Part shown: piece by piece, positions 1 through 9,366 of the stretch
How the letters are laid out: the number at the start of each line of letters is the position of its first letter
Numbering within the stretch: position 1 is the stretch's first letter
From: Pseudomonas lurida
Lineage (GTDB): Bacteria > Pseudomonadota > Gammaproteobacteria > Pseudomonadales > Pseudomonadaceae
DNA: 64,000 bases
Reading direction: 5' to 3'
NCBI RefSeq assembly: GCF_013522705.1
Contig: NZ_JAAMRE010000003.1
Location: forward strand, 245,246 to 309,245
Program-made: the position numbers and the translations under genes
Notes under the pieces: model-generated
The model's database searches: none
What the model saw: only the letters and a program-made list of their open reading frames with translations
Told to the model about the DNA's origin: nothing

Positions 1-305
1 TGCAGCGGGTTGAGGGAGGTCATCGGCTCCTGGAAAATCATGGCGATGCGGTTGCCGCGCAGTTTCTGCAAGGTCGTCGCAGGCGCTCCCACCAGTTCCT
101 TGCCGCGATATTTCACCGAGCCGGTGGTGGCGCTGCCGGCTTCAGGCAACAGTTGCAGAATCGAATGGGCGGTCACTGACTTGCCCGAGCCCGATTCGCC
201 CACCAGCGCCAGGCACTCGCCGGGGCGCACCTCCAGGCTCAAGTTGCGTACCACGGCCTGGCCGTTGAAGGCGACGCAGAGGTCGCGGATCTCGATCAGG
301 TTCAT
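1..305 (-). CDS. yejF: Peptide ABC transporter ATP-binding protein YejF (N-terminal part, cut by window edge)
   Basis: This is the ATPase subunit of an oligopeptide/microcin C-type importer at the cytoplasmic face of the inner membrane. About 101 codons are visible, starting MNLIEIRDLCVAF. The Walker A motif GESGSGKS is at about residues 36-43 and the Q-loop FQEPMTSLNPL is near the cut end. Family members are usually about 530 aa with two nucleotide-binding domains, so most of the gene lies outside the window. It starts 10 nt after the yejE stop. The alternative upstream ATG runs into a stop after five codons, so this start is firm. It is the last visible gene of the leftward yejABEF operon. 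Confidence 0.9.
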   Translation of the reverse strand, partial: MNLIEIRDLCVAFNGQAVVRNLSLEVRPGECLALVGESGSGKSVTAHSILQLLPEAGSATTGSVKYRGKELVGAPATTLQKLRGNRIAMIFQEPMTSLNPL

Positions 306-315
306 TTGCAATCAC

Positions 316-1338
316 TCATGAGCGTGGGTCGAAGGCGTCACGCAGCGCCTCGCCGATAAAAACCAGCAGCGACAGGATCAGCGCCAGGGTGAAAAACGCC
401 GTCAGGCCCAGCCACGGCGCCTGCAGGTTCTGTTTACCCTGGGCGATCAGCTCACCCAGCGACGCGCTGCCCGCCGGCATGCCGAAGCCGAGGAAGTCCA
501 GGGCGCTCAACGTGGAAATGGCACCGGTCAAAATAAATGGCAGGTAGCTCAAGGTCGCAGTCATTGCATTGGGCAGGATATGCCGACCAATGATCTTGGC
601 ATCGCCCAGGCCCAGGGCCCGCGCCGCCTTGACGTATTCCAGGTTGCGCCCGCGCAGGAACTCGGCGCGCACCACGTCCACCAGCGCGAGCCAGGAAAAC
701 AGCGCCATGATCCCCAGCAGCCACCAGAAATTCGGCTCGACGAAACCCGACAGGATGATCAGCAGGTACAGCACCGGCAGGCCGGACCACACCTCAAGTA
801 CACGCTGCCCGATCAAATCCACCCAGCCGCCGTAGTATCCCTGCAGCGCGCCGGCGGCAATGCCGATAGCCGCGCTGATCGCGGTAAGCGCCAGGGCGAA
901 CAGGATCGATACCCGAGCGCCGAAGATGACCCGCGCCAGCACATCCCGCGACTGGTCGTCGGTGCCCAACCAGTTCACCGCCGAGGGCGGGCTGGGGGCA
1001 GGGCGGGTCAGTTCGTAGTTGGGCGTGTCGTCGCTGAATGGGATCGGCGGGAACAGCATCCAGCCGCCGTCCTGCTTGATCAGCTTTTGTACGTAATCAC
1101 TGCGGTAATCGGCCTGAAATGGCAATTGCCCTCCGAACTGCTGCTCGGTGTAGCGCTTGAACACCGGGAAATACAATTCGTGCTTGTAGCTCACCACCCA
1201 GGGTTTGTCGTTAGCGATCAACTCGCCGCCCAGGGTCAGGATAAACAGACCGATAAACAGCCACAGCGACCACCAGCCGCGACGGTTTTTCTTGAACCGC
1301 TCGAAGCGTCGGCGGGCCACCGGTGACAGATTGAGCAT
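316..1338 (-). CDS. yejE: Peptide ABC transporter permease YejE
   Basis: Inner-membrane permease of the Yej peptide importer (340 aa, close to the usual length). A membrane anchor at about residues 22-42 is followed by a periplasmic segment. The BPD_transp_1 domain starts near GTDDQSRDVLARVIFGARVS at about 125. An EAA-type loop (RAARALGLGDAKIIGRHILPNA), which docks the ATPase, lies at about 235-258. Its start shares one base with the yejB stop (TGATG), indicating translational coupling. It works with YejB as the heterodimeric channel fed by the YejA binding protein. Confidence 0.93.
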   Translation of the reverse strand: MLNLSPVARRRFERFKKNRRGWWSLWLFIGLFILTLGGELIANDKPWVVSYKHELYFPVFKRYTEQQFGGQLPFQADYRSDYVQKLIKQDGGWMLFPPIPFSDDTPNYELTRPAPSPPSAVNWLGTDDQSRDVLARVIFGARVSILFALALTAISAAIGIAAGALQGYYGGWVDLIGQRVLEVWSGLPVLYLLIILSGFVEPNFWWLLGIMALFSWLALVDVVRAEFLRGRNLEYVKAARALGLGDAKIIGRHILPNAMTATLSYLPFILTGAISTLSALDFLGFGMPAGSASLGELIAQGKQNLQAPWLGLTAFFTLALILSLLVFIGEALRDAFDPRS

Positions 1339-2399
1339 CAGGCGTTCCTCGCGGCGAAGTCGATACGCGGGTCCACCAGGGTGTAGCAGAGGTCGCCGAT
1401 CAGTTTTATCAGCAGGCCGAACAAGGTGAAGATAAACAGCGAGCCAAACACCACCGGGTAGTCCCGTGATACGGCGGCTTCGTAGCTCATGCGGCCCAGA
1501 CCGTCGAGGGAGAAGATCACTTCGATCAGCAGCGAACCGGCAAAGAACACACTGATGAACGCCTGGGGAATTCCGGAGATCACCAGCAGCATGGCGTTGC
1601 GAAATACATGACCGTACAGCACGCGGCGCTCGCTCAGGCCCTTGGCGCGCGCGGTGACCACGTACTGACGCGTGATTTCATTCAGGAATGAGTTCTTGGT
1701 CAGGATGGTCAAGGTGGCGAAACCGCCGATCACCAGGGAGGTCACCGGCAGCACCAGGTGCCAGAAATAGTCGGCCACCTTGCCCACGGTGCTCAGCTCT
1801 TCGAAATTCTCCGAGACCAGGCCGCGCACCGGGAACCAGTTGAGGGATGTACCACCGGCAAACACTACGATCAGGAACATCGCGAACAGGAACGCCGGCA
1901 TGGCATAGCCGATGACGATGGCGGTGCTGCTCCACACGTCAAAGCTGCTGCCATGGCGCACGGCCTTGCGAATGCCCAGGGGGATCGACACCAGGTAGGT
2001 GATCAGAGTGGCCCACAGGCCGAGGGAAATGGTCACGGGCATTTTTTCGAGGATCAGGTCGATCACGCTCTTGCCACGGAAGAAACTGTTGCCGAAGTCC
2101 AGCTGGGCGTAGCTTTTGAGCATCAGCCACAGACGTTCCGGCGCGGGCTTGTCGAAGCCGTATTGCTTTTCGATGTCCTTGATCAGTTTCGGGTCCAGGC
2201 CGCGACTGGCGCGCGAACCGCTGCCGATGCCTTCGCCGGACGAGCCGCCGACGCCACCGCCGCCAATCCCTTGCAGGTGGGCGATCGCCTGTTCCACCGG
2301 GCCGCCGGGGGCGGCCTGCACAATCACAAAATTCACCAGCAGGATGATCACCAGGGTCGGGATGATCAACAGCAGGCGCCGCACGATATAGGCAAACAT
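1338..2399 (-). CDS. yejB: Peptide ABC transporter permease YejB
   Basis: First permease of the Yej importer (353 aa). An N-terminal membrane helix (residues 5-28) and a periplasmic region precede the transmembrane domain. An EAA loop ([20 protein letters not shown]) lies at about 246-265. A Gly/Ser-rich stretch at residues 45-63 precedes the conserved [18 protein letters not shown] segment and probably acts as a linker. The gene overlaps the yejA stop by one base at its start and the yejE start by one base at its end, so yejA-B-E are probably translated as a coupled unit. Confidence 0.93.
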   Translation of the reverse strand: MFAYIVRRLLLIIPTLVIILLVNFVIVQAAPGGPVEQAIAHLQGIGGGGVGGSSGEGIGSGSRASRGLDPKLIKDIEKQYGFDKPAPERLWLMLKSYAQLDFGNSFFRGKSVIDLILEKMPVTISLGLWATLITYLVSIPLGIRKAVRHGSSFDVWSSTAIVIGYAMPAFLFAMFLIVVFAGGTSLNWFPVRGLVSENFEELSTVGKVADYFWHLVLPVTSLVIGGFATLTILTKNSFLNEITRQYVVTARAKGLSERRVLYGHVFRNAMLLVISGIPQAFISVFFAGSLLIEVIFSLDGLGRMSYEAAVSRDYPVVFGSLFIFTLFGLLIKLIGDLCYTLVDPRIDFAARNA

Positions 2400-4261
2400 C
2401 AGCGGGCCTCCGCGCGTTTTTTCAGTTCGGCTTTCATTTGTTCATTCGTCAGCGGTGTGGGGCTGATTTCCCACCAGGTTTCCAGGGCCTCATCGTTCTT
2501 GGCCTCGATGGCCGGGCGGCCGAAGCGGTTCCACCACGCCGCCGACGTACCGGGCGGGTAGTAATTGGGAATCCACAGATAATTCCATTGCAGCACCCGG
2601 TCCAGGGCATGGGCGTAGGTGAGCATCTGTGCCTGGGTGTCGGCCTTGACCAGGCCTTTGATCAGGGTGTCGACGGCCGGGTCCTTGAGCACCATGTAGT
2701 TATTGGCCCCCGAATCGAACGCGGCGGCCGAACCGAAGTAGTTGTACAGCTCCATCCCCGGAGAGGTGGTGACCGGGAACCCGGTGACGATCATGTCGTA
2801 GTCTCGACTCATCAAGCGGTTTACATACTGCGAGGAGTCGATGCGACGAATATTCAGGGTGATACCGATCTGCGCCAGGTTGCGCTTGTAGGGCAGCAGC
2901 AGCCGCTCGAGGCCGGCCTGGGCATTCAGGAAGGTGAACTCCAGCGGCTCGCCCTGGGCATTTACCAGTTTGTCGCCGTCGGGCTTCCAGCCAGCTTCCT
3001 CAAGCAGGCTCAGGGCCTGCAGCTGTTTGTCGCGGATCATGCCGCTGCCGTCGGTGACCGGTGCCTTGAACACCTGGGTGAATACCTCATCGGGTACTTG
3101 CCCGCGCAGCGGTTCGAGAATCGCCAGTTCCTCCTTGGTTGGCAACTGGCTGGCGGCCAGCGGGCTGTTGGAGAAGAAGCTCTGCTGGCGGATGTACATA
3201 TTGCGCATCATCTGCCGGTTGGCCCACTCGAAATCCCACAACATCGCCAGGGCCTGACGTACGCGGCGATCCTTGAACATCGGCTTTTGCACATTGAATA
3301 CATAGCCTTGTGCCGGTTGCGGCATCTCTTTGGCCAAATGCGCGCGTTGCAGGCGTCCATCGTCGAGGGCAGGGCCGTTGTAGCCGATGGAGTAGCCGGT
3401 GGCGGAAAACTCGCGATTGAAGTCGTAGGCACCGCCGCGCAATACCTGGCGTGCGACTTCGGTGTCGCCGAAGTACTCCAGGCTCAGGTGATCGAAGTTG
3501 TACAGGCCACGGCTGATGGGCAGGTCCTTGCCCCACCAGTCGGGGTCGCGGGTAAACGTGATGGTGCTGCCCGAATCGATCTTGCTGACCTTGTAGGGGC
3601 CGCTGCCCAGTGGCGCTTCGTAGCCGCCGCCGTTGGCAAAATCGCGGGTCTTCCACCAGTGCTGAGGAAACACCGGCAGGGTGGCGATATCCAGGGGCAG
3701 GGTGCGGTTCTCATTGCTGGAAAAGTCGAAGCGCACCTGGCGCTCGCCTTCCACTTCTACGTGCTTGACGTCGGCGAACAGCGTACGAAAGCGCAGGCTG
3801 CCTTGGGTCATCAACAGGTCAAAGCTGTAGCGTACGTCTTCGGCGGTGATCGGCTTGCCATCGGCAAAGCGCGCCTTCGGGTTCAGGTAAAAGCGCAGCG
3901 ACAGGCCGTCCTCGGCACGCTCCATCTTCTCGGCGACCAGGCCATAGACCGTATAAGGCTCATCCAGGGAGCGCTGGGCCAGGGGCGCGTAAAGCCAGCC
4001 ATCGACCTGGGACACGCCGATGCCTTTGTCGATATACGGCAGCACATGATCGAAGCGCCCGATCTCGATAGCCGAACGCCGCAGGCTGCCGCCCTTGGGT
4101 GCATTGGGGTTGGCATAGTCGAAATGGGTGAAACCGGCCGAGTACTTGGCCGGTTCACCGTACACCGTAAGGTACGTTTGTGGCGCCGCGATCACGGCGG
4201 TACTCGCCAGCACAAGGGCCAGCGCAGTGCCGAGAAGGGGTGTGGAAAAAGCCAATCGCAT
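2399..4261 (-). CDS. yejA: Extracellular solute-binding protein YejA
   Basis: Periplasmic SBP_bac_5-family receptor for the Yej importer (620 aa). The signal peptide covers about residues 1-26 (hydrophobic core [18 protein letters not shown]) and the mature protein starts near [10 protein letters not shown]. The family segment [16 protein letters not shown] lies at about 49-64, and the characteristic [20 protein letters not shown] follows at about 130-149. It binds peptides and hands them to YejB/YejE. It is the first gene of the leftward operon, so the operon promoter should lie in 4262-4389. Confidence 0.92.
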   Translation of the reverse strand: MRLAFSTPLLGTALALVLASTAVIAAPQTYLTVYGEPAKYSAGFTHFDYANPNAPKGGSLRRSAIEIGRFDHVLPYIDKGIGVSQVDGWLYAPLAQRSLDEPYTVYGLVAEKMERAEDGLSLRFYLNPKARFADGKPITAEDVRYSFDLLMTQGSLRFRTLFADVKHVEVEGERQVRFDFSSNENRTLPLDIATLPVFPQHWWKTRDFANGGGYEAPLGSGPYKVSKIDSGSTITFTRDPDWWGKDLPISRGLYNFDHLSLEYFGDTEVARQVLRGGAYDFNREFSATGYSIGYNGPALDDGRLQRAHLAKEMPQPAQGYVFNVQKPMFKDRRVRQALAMLWDFEWANRQMMRNMYIRQQSFFSNSPLAASQLPTKEELAILEPLRGQVPDEVFTQVFKAPVTDGSGMIRDKQLQALSLLEEAGWKPDGDKLVNAQGEPLEFTFLNAQAGLERLLLPYKRNLAQIGITLNIRRIDSSQYVNRLMSRDYDMIVTGFPVTTSPGMELYNYFGSAAAFDSGANNYMVLKDPAVDTLIKGLVKADTQAQMLTYAHALDRVLQWNYLWIPNYYPPGTSAAWWNRFGRPAIEAKNDEALETWWEISPTPLTNEQMKAELKKRAEAR

Positions 4262-4338
4262 TGTCAGCCTTGAACGCCGGATAAAAGAATAGGGATTTGT
4301 ACGCTAACGGCGGCACCGTCGCCAGTGATCGGATGCAC

Positions 4339-4364
4339 AACGGCCCACCAGATGGCGGGCCGTT
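4339..4364 (-). terminator. Hairpin downstream of ppiC
   Basis: An 8-bp perfect stem (AACGGCCC at 4339-4346, GGGCCGTT at 4357-4364) with a 10-nt loop lies 26 nt past the ppiC stop and before yejA. There is no clear U-tract on the minus strand, so terminator function is inferred from position and stem strength. Confidence 0.5.
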
Positions 4365-4389
4365 GTTTCACGCATCAGCGCAGGGCGGA

Positions 4390-4671
4390 TCAGTCCTGAC
4401 GGCTGGTGACTTCCAGCAGGTGGTAGCCGAACTGAGTCTTGACCGGGCCTTGCACGGTGTTGACTGGAGCGCTGAATACCACGGTATCGAATTCTTTAAC
4501 CATCTGGCCTGGACCGAACGAACCCAGGTTGCCGCCGTCGCGGCTGGATGGGCAGCTGGAGTTGGCTTTGGCGATTTCTGCGAAGTCGGCGCCGCCTTCG
4601 ATTTGGGCCTTGAGTTCGTTGCACTTGTCTTCGGTGGACACGAGGATGTGGCGGGCGGTGGCTTTGGCCAT
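4390..4671 (-). CDS. ppiC: Parvulin-type peptidyl-prolyl isomerase PpiC
   Basis: A 93-aa single-domain parvulin that catalyses cis/trans isomerisation of X-Pro bonds. It has no signal peptide, so it is probably cytoplasmic. Family motifs are complete: the ATARHILV start, FAEIAKANSSCPSSRDGGNLGSF across the middle, and the closing FGYHLLEVTSR. The length matches E. coli PpiC. The start is supported by an AAGGAG ribosome-binding site. It appears to be a single-gene unit with a hairpin after its stop. Confidence 0.93.
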   Translation of the reverse strand: MAKATARHILVSTEDKCNELKAQIEGGADFAEIAKANSSCPSSRDGGNLGSFGPGQMVKEFDTVVFSAPVNTVQGPVKTQFGYHLLEVTSRQD

Positions 4672-4800
4672 GAGAGTAACTCCTTGAATGAAAAGGGTGA
4701 GCGTACCGGAATCAGGCGGCTATTTCCCGGCAAAGTTCCCAGGGATTGCCTGAGCGGTGCGGCGGCGGGCCATGCCTTTGGCAGGCAGGCTGACGTTTCA

Positions 4801-5292
4801 CTATAGAACGATGTAATCGTTGCGCTGGACGATTGGAAGATGTGCGCCCTGGACCAGGTGCAGGTAGCGGCCATCCACCAGGTCGATGGGCAGGCAGTCG
4901 TCCACATCCAGCACTGCGTCGGTATGGGCCTGGGACCAGTGCCGTCGCATCTGTTGCTTGCCTTTGCTCGTGGCTTCCTGCTTGTTACGGGCAACCACCA
5001 GCACATAATGATGGGCCTCGCCGAAGCTGTCGGTCTCATAGCCGCCCAGATTGATGAAATACAGATGATGGGCGCCGGCCTGGGGCGCCAGGTGGCTGAG
5101 TTCGATTTTCCAACCGTCGACGCCGTCGACCTCCATCCACGAATCGATGTGCACGCCCTTGGCATTGCCGAACCAGGCATCGCGCAGTTGCGGGTAAGTG
5201 CCTTGCAGCGTATCCGCCGCAGCGAACACCACATCATGAACTTCGATACTGGCCCGTGGGTGTTTGCCCCCGAGCATCACGACAAACAGCAT
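4801..5292 (-). CDS. DUF1543 domain-containing protein
   Basis: A 163-aa protein of the DUF1543 family, of unknown function. The family segments MLFVVMLGGKHPRASIEVHDVVF at the N-terminus and FINLGGYETDSFGEAHHYVLVVA (about 80-102) are visible, and a second shorter repeat-like half follows (VDDCLPIDLVDGRYLHL). It has no signal peptide or membrane helix. An in-frame upstream start would add nine residues. The internal ATG was preferred because AGGAAGGA lies just upstream and family members begin MLFVV. It is divergent from the aldo/keto reductase gene. Confidence 0.8.
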   Translation of the reverse strand: MLFVVMLGGKHPRASIEVHDVVFAAADTLQGTYPQLRDAWFGNAKGVHIDSWMEVDGVDGWKIELSHLAPQAGAHHLYFINLGGYETDSFGEAHHYVLVVARNKQEATSKGKQQMRRHWSQAHTDAVLDVDDCLPIDLVDGRYLHLVQGAHLPIVQRNDYIVL

Positions 5293-5398
5293 TGCAGGTC
5301 CTTCCTGGCGATTGAGCAAGGCACAACCATACTTCGATTGAACCCTTTTGTCCGGTCAATGCCACAGTGTTAACCCGTGAATTGAGCAGGAGGTTGTC

Positions 5399-6220
5399 AT
5401 GCGTAGCATTGATCTGGCGGGCGTGCCCGTCCCTGTCATCGGCCAGGGCACTTGGCGCATGGGCGAAGACCCGAATCATCGCCGCGCTGAAGTCGCGGCG
5501 CTGCAACTGGGCATCGACGAGGGCATGACCTTGATCGATACCGCCGAAATGTATGGCGAAGGCGGCGCTGAACGGGTGGTCGGCGAGGCCATTCATGGTA
5601 AACGCGACCAGGTGTTTCTGGTGAGTAAGGTGTATCCGCACCATGCCAGCCAAAAGGGCATTCCGCGTGCATGTGAAGCCAGCCTCCAGCGCTTGGGCAC
5701 TGACTATATCGATCTGTATCTGCTGCACTGGCGTGGTCAGTACCCCCTGGAAGAAACCGTCGAAGCCTTTGAGCGTCTGCGCGAGGCAGGCAAGATCGGC
5801 CGTTGGGGCGTTTCCAACTTCGACGTAGCCGACCTGCAGGAACTGGCATCCCCGGCCTGTGCGACGAACCAGGTGCTCTACAACATTCAAGAGCGCGGCA
5901 TCGAGTTTGATTTGCTGCCCTGGTGGCGACAACATCACTTACCCCTTATGGCCTACTGTCCGATTGCCCAGGGCGGAGAACTGTTGTCCAGTCCGGCGCT
6001 CAAGCAGATCGCCGCTCGTCACGAGGCAGATCCCGCCCAGGTGGCCCTGGCCTGGGTGCTGCGCCAGGACGGTGTGATCGCCATTCCCAAGGCGGTTACG
6101 CCGGAACACATCCGGCTTAACGCGGCGGCTGCCGACCTGGTTCTGGACAAGCACGACTTGGACGCCATCGACCGTGTCTTCGGGCCGCCCCAGCGCAAAC
6201 ATCGGTTGGCAATGGTCTAG
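5399..6220 (+). CDS. Aldo/keto reductase
   Basis: NADPH-dependent carbonyl reductase of the AKR superfamily (273 aa, one TIM barrel). The catalytic tetrad is visible as Asp47 and Tyr52 (LIDTAEMYGEG), Lys77 (LVSKVYP) and His110 (DLYLLHW). The cofactor-binding end carries IAIPKAVTPEHIRLN. AGGAGG lies immediately upstream of the ATG. The substrate cannot be told from sequence; the closest familiar group is the YajO/DkgA-like single-domain AKRs. It is a single gene followed by a strong bidirectional hairpin. Confidence 0.9.
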   Translation: MRSIDLAGVPVPVIGQGTWRMGEDPNHRRAEVAALQLGIDEGMTLIDTAEMYGEGGAERVVGEAIHGKRDQVFLVSKVYPHHASQKGIPRACEASLQRLGTDYIDLYLLHWRGQYPLEETVEAFERLREAGKIGRWGVSNFDVADLQELASPACATNQVLYNIQERGIEFDLLPWWRQHHLPLMAYCPIAQGGELLSSPALKQIAARHEADPAQVALAWVLRQDGVIAIPKAVTPEHIRLNAAAADLVLDKHDLDAIDRVFGPPQRKHRLAMV

Positions 6221-6227
6221 CCGCAAC

Positions 6228-6260
6228 CGGAAACGGTGCCGTCCATGGGCGCCGTTTCCG
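6228..6260. terminator. Bidirectional hairpin between aldo/keto reductase and hcp
   Basis: The outer arms CGGAAACGG (6228-6236) and CCGTTTCCG (6252-6260) are perfect complements, and the stem continues inward with further GC pairs. It lies between two converging genes and could stop transcription from both sides. Confidence 0.6.
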
Positions 6261-6271
6261 TGCCGAGCGGC

Positions 6272-6787
6272 TTAACCCGCTACCGGGCTGCGCCAATCGT
6301 CGGAGCCGGAAGTACCGGACACTTCGTGTGTCCACACGATCTTGCGATAGGTGAAGTACACATCCTCCAAGTGCGTGAAATGGGCGTTTTCCGGGTCCTG
6401 GCAGTTGGGCATGCGCGATTGGATATCCACCAGCGTGGCACCCTCCAGCTCGATGGTGAAGTAATGCTCCTGGGTACCGGCCGACGAAGTCCGGAACCAT
6501 TCCAGTCGACACTTGACCTCTTCGCCACTGGTCAGCGCACTGAACAGCAACGGTGAGGATTTATCGAAGACCTTGCTGATCATCAGCGGCTTGTGAACCC
6601 GCTGCCCGGTCGGCTGCCCGGATTGCGGATCGCGGGGAATGATGACCTGGTGGGCGAAGGCCTGGACCAGGATCTGATCCTCGTGCCCCTCCTGATAGAT
6701 GTTACCTACCGAGTCCTGTGTAAACGTGCCTGCCGTGATCAAACCTTGTTTGACGCCGGTAATGGAGAGATACGCGGGTGTTGGCAT
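6272..6787 (-). CDS. hcp: T6SS tube protein Hcp
   Basis: Hcp forms the hexameric rings of the T6SS inner tube and is secreted with the spike (171 aa). Family features are the start MPTPAYLSITGVKQG, the YQEGHEDQILVQAFAHQV strand region at about 31-48, and the C-terminal EDVYFTYRKIVWTH. The start has an AAGGAAA ribosome-binding site. It is transcribed away from the tss operon and has its own sigma-54-like site upstream. No vgrG is next to it, so the spike must be encoded elsewhere. Confidence 0.93.
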   Translation of the reverse strand: MPTPAYLSITGVKQGLITAGTFTQDSVGNIYQEGHEDQILVQAFAHQVIIPRDPQSGQPTGQRVHKPLMISKVFDKSSPLLFSALTSGEEVKCRLEWFRTSSAGTQEHYFTIELEGATLVDIQSRMPNCQDPENAHFTHLEDVYFTYRKIVWTHEVSGTSGSDDWRSPVAG

Positions 6788-6857
6788 GACGGTTTTCCTT
6801 GCCTGGTTAAATAGGTAGTTCCAGAAGACAGCTGCGTCGACTGGTCAAATGCCTATA

Positions 6858-6872
6858 ACAAAAAGCGTGCCG
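6858..6872 (-). promoter_or_regulatory. Candidate sigma-54 promoter for hcp
   Basis: The minus strand reads GGCACGCTTTTTGT, against the consensus GGCACGNNNNTTGC. The -24 half is perfect; the -12 half has TTGT instead of TTGC. It lies about 70 nt upstream of the hcp start. A sigma-54 activator gene within the same cluster makes the match more credible. Confidence 0.45.
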
Positions 6873-6970
6873 GAAAGTGCGTGAGCCAATAAAGGCGCGG
6901 GGTTGCTGCGATAACGTGCTTGTTTTGGTCGAATATGATCGAGTGAGAGTTAAGTTAATGGTGGGTTGTT

Positions 6971-6986
6971 TGCGCATGAGTGCGCA
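6971..6986. repeat. TGCGCA-N4-TGCGCA inverted repeat
   Basis: Two self-complementary TGCGCA arms are separated by TGAG, between the two candidate sigma-54 promoters. It is a plausible binding site for the clustered activator or another regulator, but function is inferred only from position. Confidence 0.35.
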
Positions 6987-7124
6987 GTTAATTGCTCGCA
7001 GTGAACGGGCTTCAAAGGCTGGGGTTTAGTATTTAATTGACGAATTGGGCTTAGTTGACTGTTCAAAATGCTGCGCAGGCCTTGATTTTATTGGGTTGTA
7101 GGAAATGGCTTAAGTGGCGACTGG

Positions 7125-7140
7125 TGGCTTGCTGAATGCT
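7125..7140 (+). promoter_or_regulatory. Candidate sigma-54 promoter for the tss operon
   Basis: The plus strand reads TGGCTTGCTGAATGCT. The invariant GG and GC are present with the correct 10-nt spacing, and 9 of 12 consensus positions match. It is about 120 nt upstream of the tssA start. Confidence 0.45.
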
Positions 7141-7260
7141 GGAGGCAAGTCTACTGTTTGCAGACTTCGTTGTCGTTCTGGCGAAATATATCTGAAATAT
7201 GATGCGTTTATGCAATGCGATTAGTTGGCTTCTCGTGCTCTTAAGTTGCGCGTGGTTAAA

Positions 7261-8808
7261 ATGAATTATTATGAAAAGCTCTGTGTTTATTATATTGAAG
7301 TTGTCCGTGCGCCCTGTTCGCAAGAACATTTCGCGGGTGGTGACGTGCGCTTTTCGCCCGAGTACGAGGCCTTGGAATTGGAACTAAGTAAGGTCCACTC
7401 AATGCACGGCACCTCCCAGCCGGATTGGCACAAGGTCATTGAAGTCAGTGAGCAGCTGCTGCGCCGTCAGTCCAAGGATCTGCGCGTGGCTGTCTGGCTG
7501 ACCTGGGCGCTGCACCAGCGTGAGTCGTTTGCGGGTCTGCTGGCGGGCCTTGGGATGTTGTGTCATCTGTGCGACCGTCATTGGTCGATTGTTTATCCTG
7601 CAAAAAACCGTACCCGAGCCGCGGCATTCGCGTGGTTGGTTCTGCGTCTCGAGTCATTGTCGGCGCAGATTGTTTCGCTGCATGACCAGCAGCCGCTGCA
7701 TCGCGCTTTGCTCGAGCGACTGGCCCATTTGGATGAGTTGTTGAGCAGTCACCTGGGTGATGACGCGCCGCTGCTGCTGTCGATCCGCAGGCAATGGGAC
7801 CAGCGCTTGGAGCATACCGCGCCAGGCGATCCTGCTGACGCCCAGTTGGGCGGTGTCGTTGCTCAGGCCAACCATGCGACCACTCAATTGCTGCGAGCCG
7901 AACTGTCGCTGGACAGCGAAAAGGACGCCCATAAATGGCTGCGTTCCTTGCAGGAACAAGCTCGGCCATTGTGCGCCTGGTGGCTGCGTCAGAACGCTAC
8001 CGACCTGCGTGCATTGCGCCTGAATCGCACGTTGATGTGGATGACCCTGATCAGCTATCCGCAAGCCGACACGGAGCGGATCACCACGCTGCGTGGCCCG
8101 GCGCCCGACAAGCTCAAGCGTTACCGGGAGTGGCTCGCCCAGGGCCAGTACGCCGATCTGCTGCTTGAGCTCGAGGCCAGCCTGGCGGGTGCGATGTTCT
8201 GGTTTGATGGGCTGCACATGGTCTGGCAATGCCTGGAGGCCCTGCAGGCGCCATTGGCCATGAGCGAGCTGGAAGTGAGCTTTGCCCTGCTGCTGCAACG
8301 GCTGCCCGACCTGCCTGAATTTCGCTTTCACGACGGCAGTCCGTTTGCCGATGCGGGCACCCGGACCTGGATTGCCTTGCAGGTGCGGCCTCATAGGCAG
8401 CCGCCCGAAACGCTGTGTGAGGCCGCCGATGCCCAGCCTTGGGAGGTCGCCCTGCAGGCGCTGCAGCCCAGGCTGCGAAAGGAGGGCCTGAAGGCCGTCG
8501 TACATGAACTCAAGCAAGGCCTGCACGGAGCTCGCGGCGACCGTGAGCGCTTTTACTGGCGCCTGGCCCAGGCGCGCCTGTGTGTGCAAGCGGGCAAGCA
8601 TGAACTGGCAAAGATCCAGCTCGACCAACTCGATCTAGAACTGCAGCGCACCGGGCTGGACCGCTGGGAGCCGGAGCTTGCGCTGCATGTCGCCCAATTG
8701 CTGCACCGTTGCTGTGACCTCGTGCCGCAAAGCCATGCCGTGCGCGAGCGCAAGGAAGACACCCATCGCAGGCTGTGCCTCTTCGATCTTGAAGCGGTAC
8801 TTGAATAG
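7261..8808 (+). CDS. tssA: T6SS protein TssA (ImpA_N / VasJ type)
   Basis: TssA caps and organises the T6SS baseplate and sheath assembly (515 aa). The N-terminal ImpA_N domain includes EVSEQLLRRQSKDLRVAVWLTWALHQRESF at about 60-90. The C-terminal part (about 425-515, LCVQAGKHELAKIQLDQLDLE) looks like the VasJ-type domain of the shorter TssA class. The start MNYYEKLC was chosen over an in-frame TTG 36 nt upstream because family members begin this way; the ribosome-binding site is weak. It is the first gene of the rightward T6SS run, matching the place of hsiA2 in the HSI-II locus. Confidence 0.9.
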   Translation: MNYYEKLCVYYIEVVRAPCSQEHFAGGDVRFSPEYEALELELSKVHSMHGTSQPDWHKVIEVSEQLLRRQSKDLRVAVWLTWALHQRESFAGLLAGLGMLCHLCDRHWSIVYPAKNRTRAAAFAWLVLRLESLSAQIVSLHDQQPLHRALLERLAHLDELLSSHLGDDAPLLLSIRRQWDQRLEHTAPGDPADAQLGGVVAQANHATTQLLRAELSLDSEKDAHKWLRSLQEQARPLCAWWLRQNATDLRALRLNRTLMWMTLISYPQADTERITTLRGPAPDKLKRYREWLAQGQYADLLLELEASLAGAMFWFDGLHMVWQCLEALQAPLAMSELEVSFALLLQRLPDLPEFRFHDGSPFADAGTRTWIALQVRPHRQPPETLCEAADAQPWEVALQALQPRLRKEGLKAVVHELKQGLHGARGDRERFYWRLAQARLCVQAGKHELAKIQLDQLDLELQRTGLDRWEPELALHVAQLLHRCCDLVPQSHAVRERKEDTHRRLCLFDLEAVLE

Positions 8809-8840
8809 GCTCTCGAGCCCCCCGAACAAGGAGAAATACC

Positions 8841-9338
8841 ATGGCCAAAGAAGGTTCCGTAGCCCCGAAGGAACGCATCAATATTACGTTCAAACCCGCT
8901 ATCGGTGGCGCCCAGGAAGAAGTCGAGCTGCCGTTGAAACTGCTTGTGCTGGGGGATTTCACCCAGCGCGAAGACGTGCGCAAGCTCGAAGACCGCAAGC
9001 CTATCGCCATCGATAAGAACACCCTGGACGAAGTGTTGGCCAACCAGGCATTGAACCTGACCCTGAATGTGCCCAATCGACTTCAGGAGGGCGCCGATGC
9101 CGAGGAGTTGGGGATTCAGGTGCGCATCAACTCGATGAAGGACTTCAACCCTGCGCATCTGGTTGAGCAGATTCCTCAACTGCAAAAACTGATGGCGCTG
9201 CGTGAGGCGCTGGTGGCGCTCAAGGGGCCTTTGGGCAACACACCAAGCTTTCGCAAGGCCATAGAGCAAGCCCTGACCAACGACGAATCCCGCGTGCGGG
9301 TACTGGCGGAGCTGGGCCTGAGCGACCCATCCGCCTGA
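8841..9338 (+). CDS. tssB: T6SS contractile sheath small subunit TssB
   Basis: TssB (VipA) pairs with TssC to form the contractile sheath in the cytoplasm (165 aa). Family features are KERINITFKPAIGGAQEEVELPLKLLVLGDFTQRED at about 9-44 and the C-terminal segment PLGNTPSFRKAIEQAL. AAGGAG precedes the ATG. It lies 32 nt after tssA and 28 nt before tssC. Confidence 0.95.
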   Translation: MAKEGSVAPKERINITFKPAIGGAQEEVELPLKLLVLGDFTQREDVRKLEDRKPIAIDKNTLDEVLANQALNLTLNVPNRLQEGADAEELGIQVRINSMKDFNPAHLVEQIPQLQKLMALREALVALKGPLGNTPSFRKAIEQALTNDESRVRVLAELGLSDPSA

Positions 9339-9366
9339 CATACCTCAGTAAAAGGACACTGACGCC

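Larger units (their letters stand above)
6788..7260. other. Divergent regulatory region between hcp and tssA (473 bp)
   Basis: No credible gene is seen here. The region is visibly more AT-rich than its neighbours. It holds a -24/-12-like site facing hcp (6858-6872), another facing tssA (7125-7140), and a TGCGCA inverted repeat between them (6971-6986). This is the layout expected for sigma-54 promoters with a central activator site. Confidence 0.55.

Noticed and set aside
2438..4273. 611-codon plus-strand frame over yejA
   Set aside because: Antisense shadow of yejA; no domain, no ribosome-binding site, and yejA itself is a clear family member.
7063..7329. 88-codon minus-strand frame in the hcp-tssA gap
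   Set aside because: It runs into the tssA start in antisense, lacks a ribosome-binding site and covers the candidate tssA promoter.
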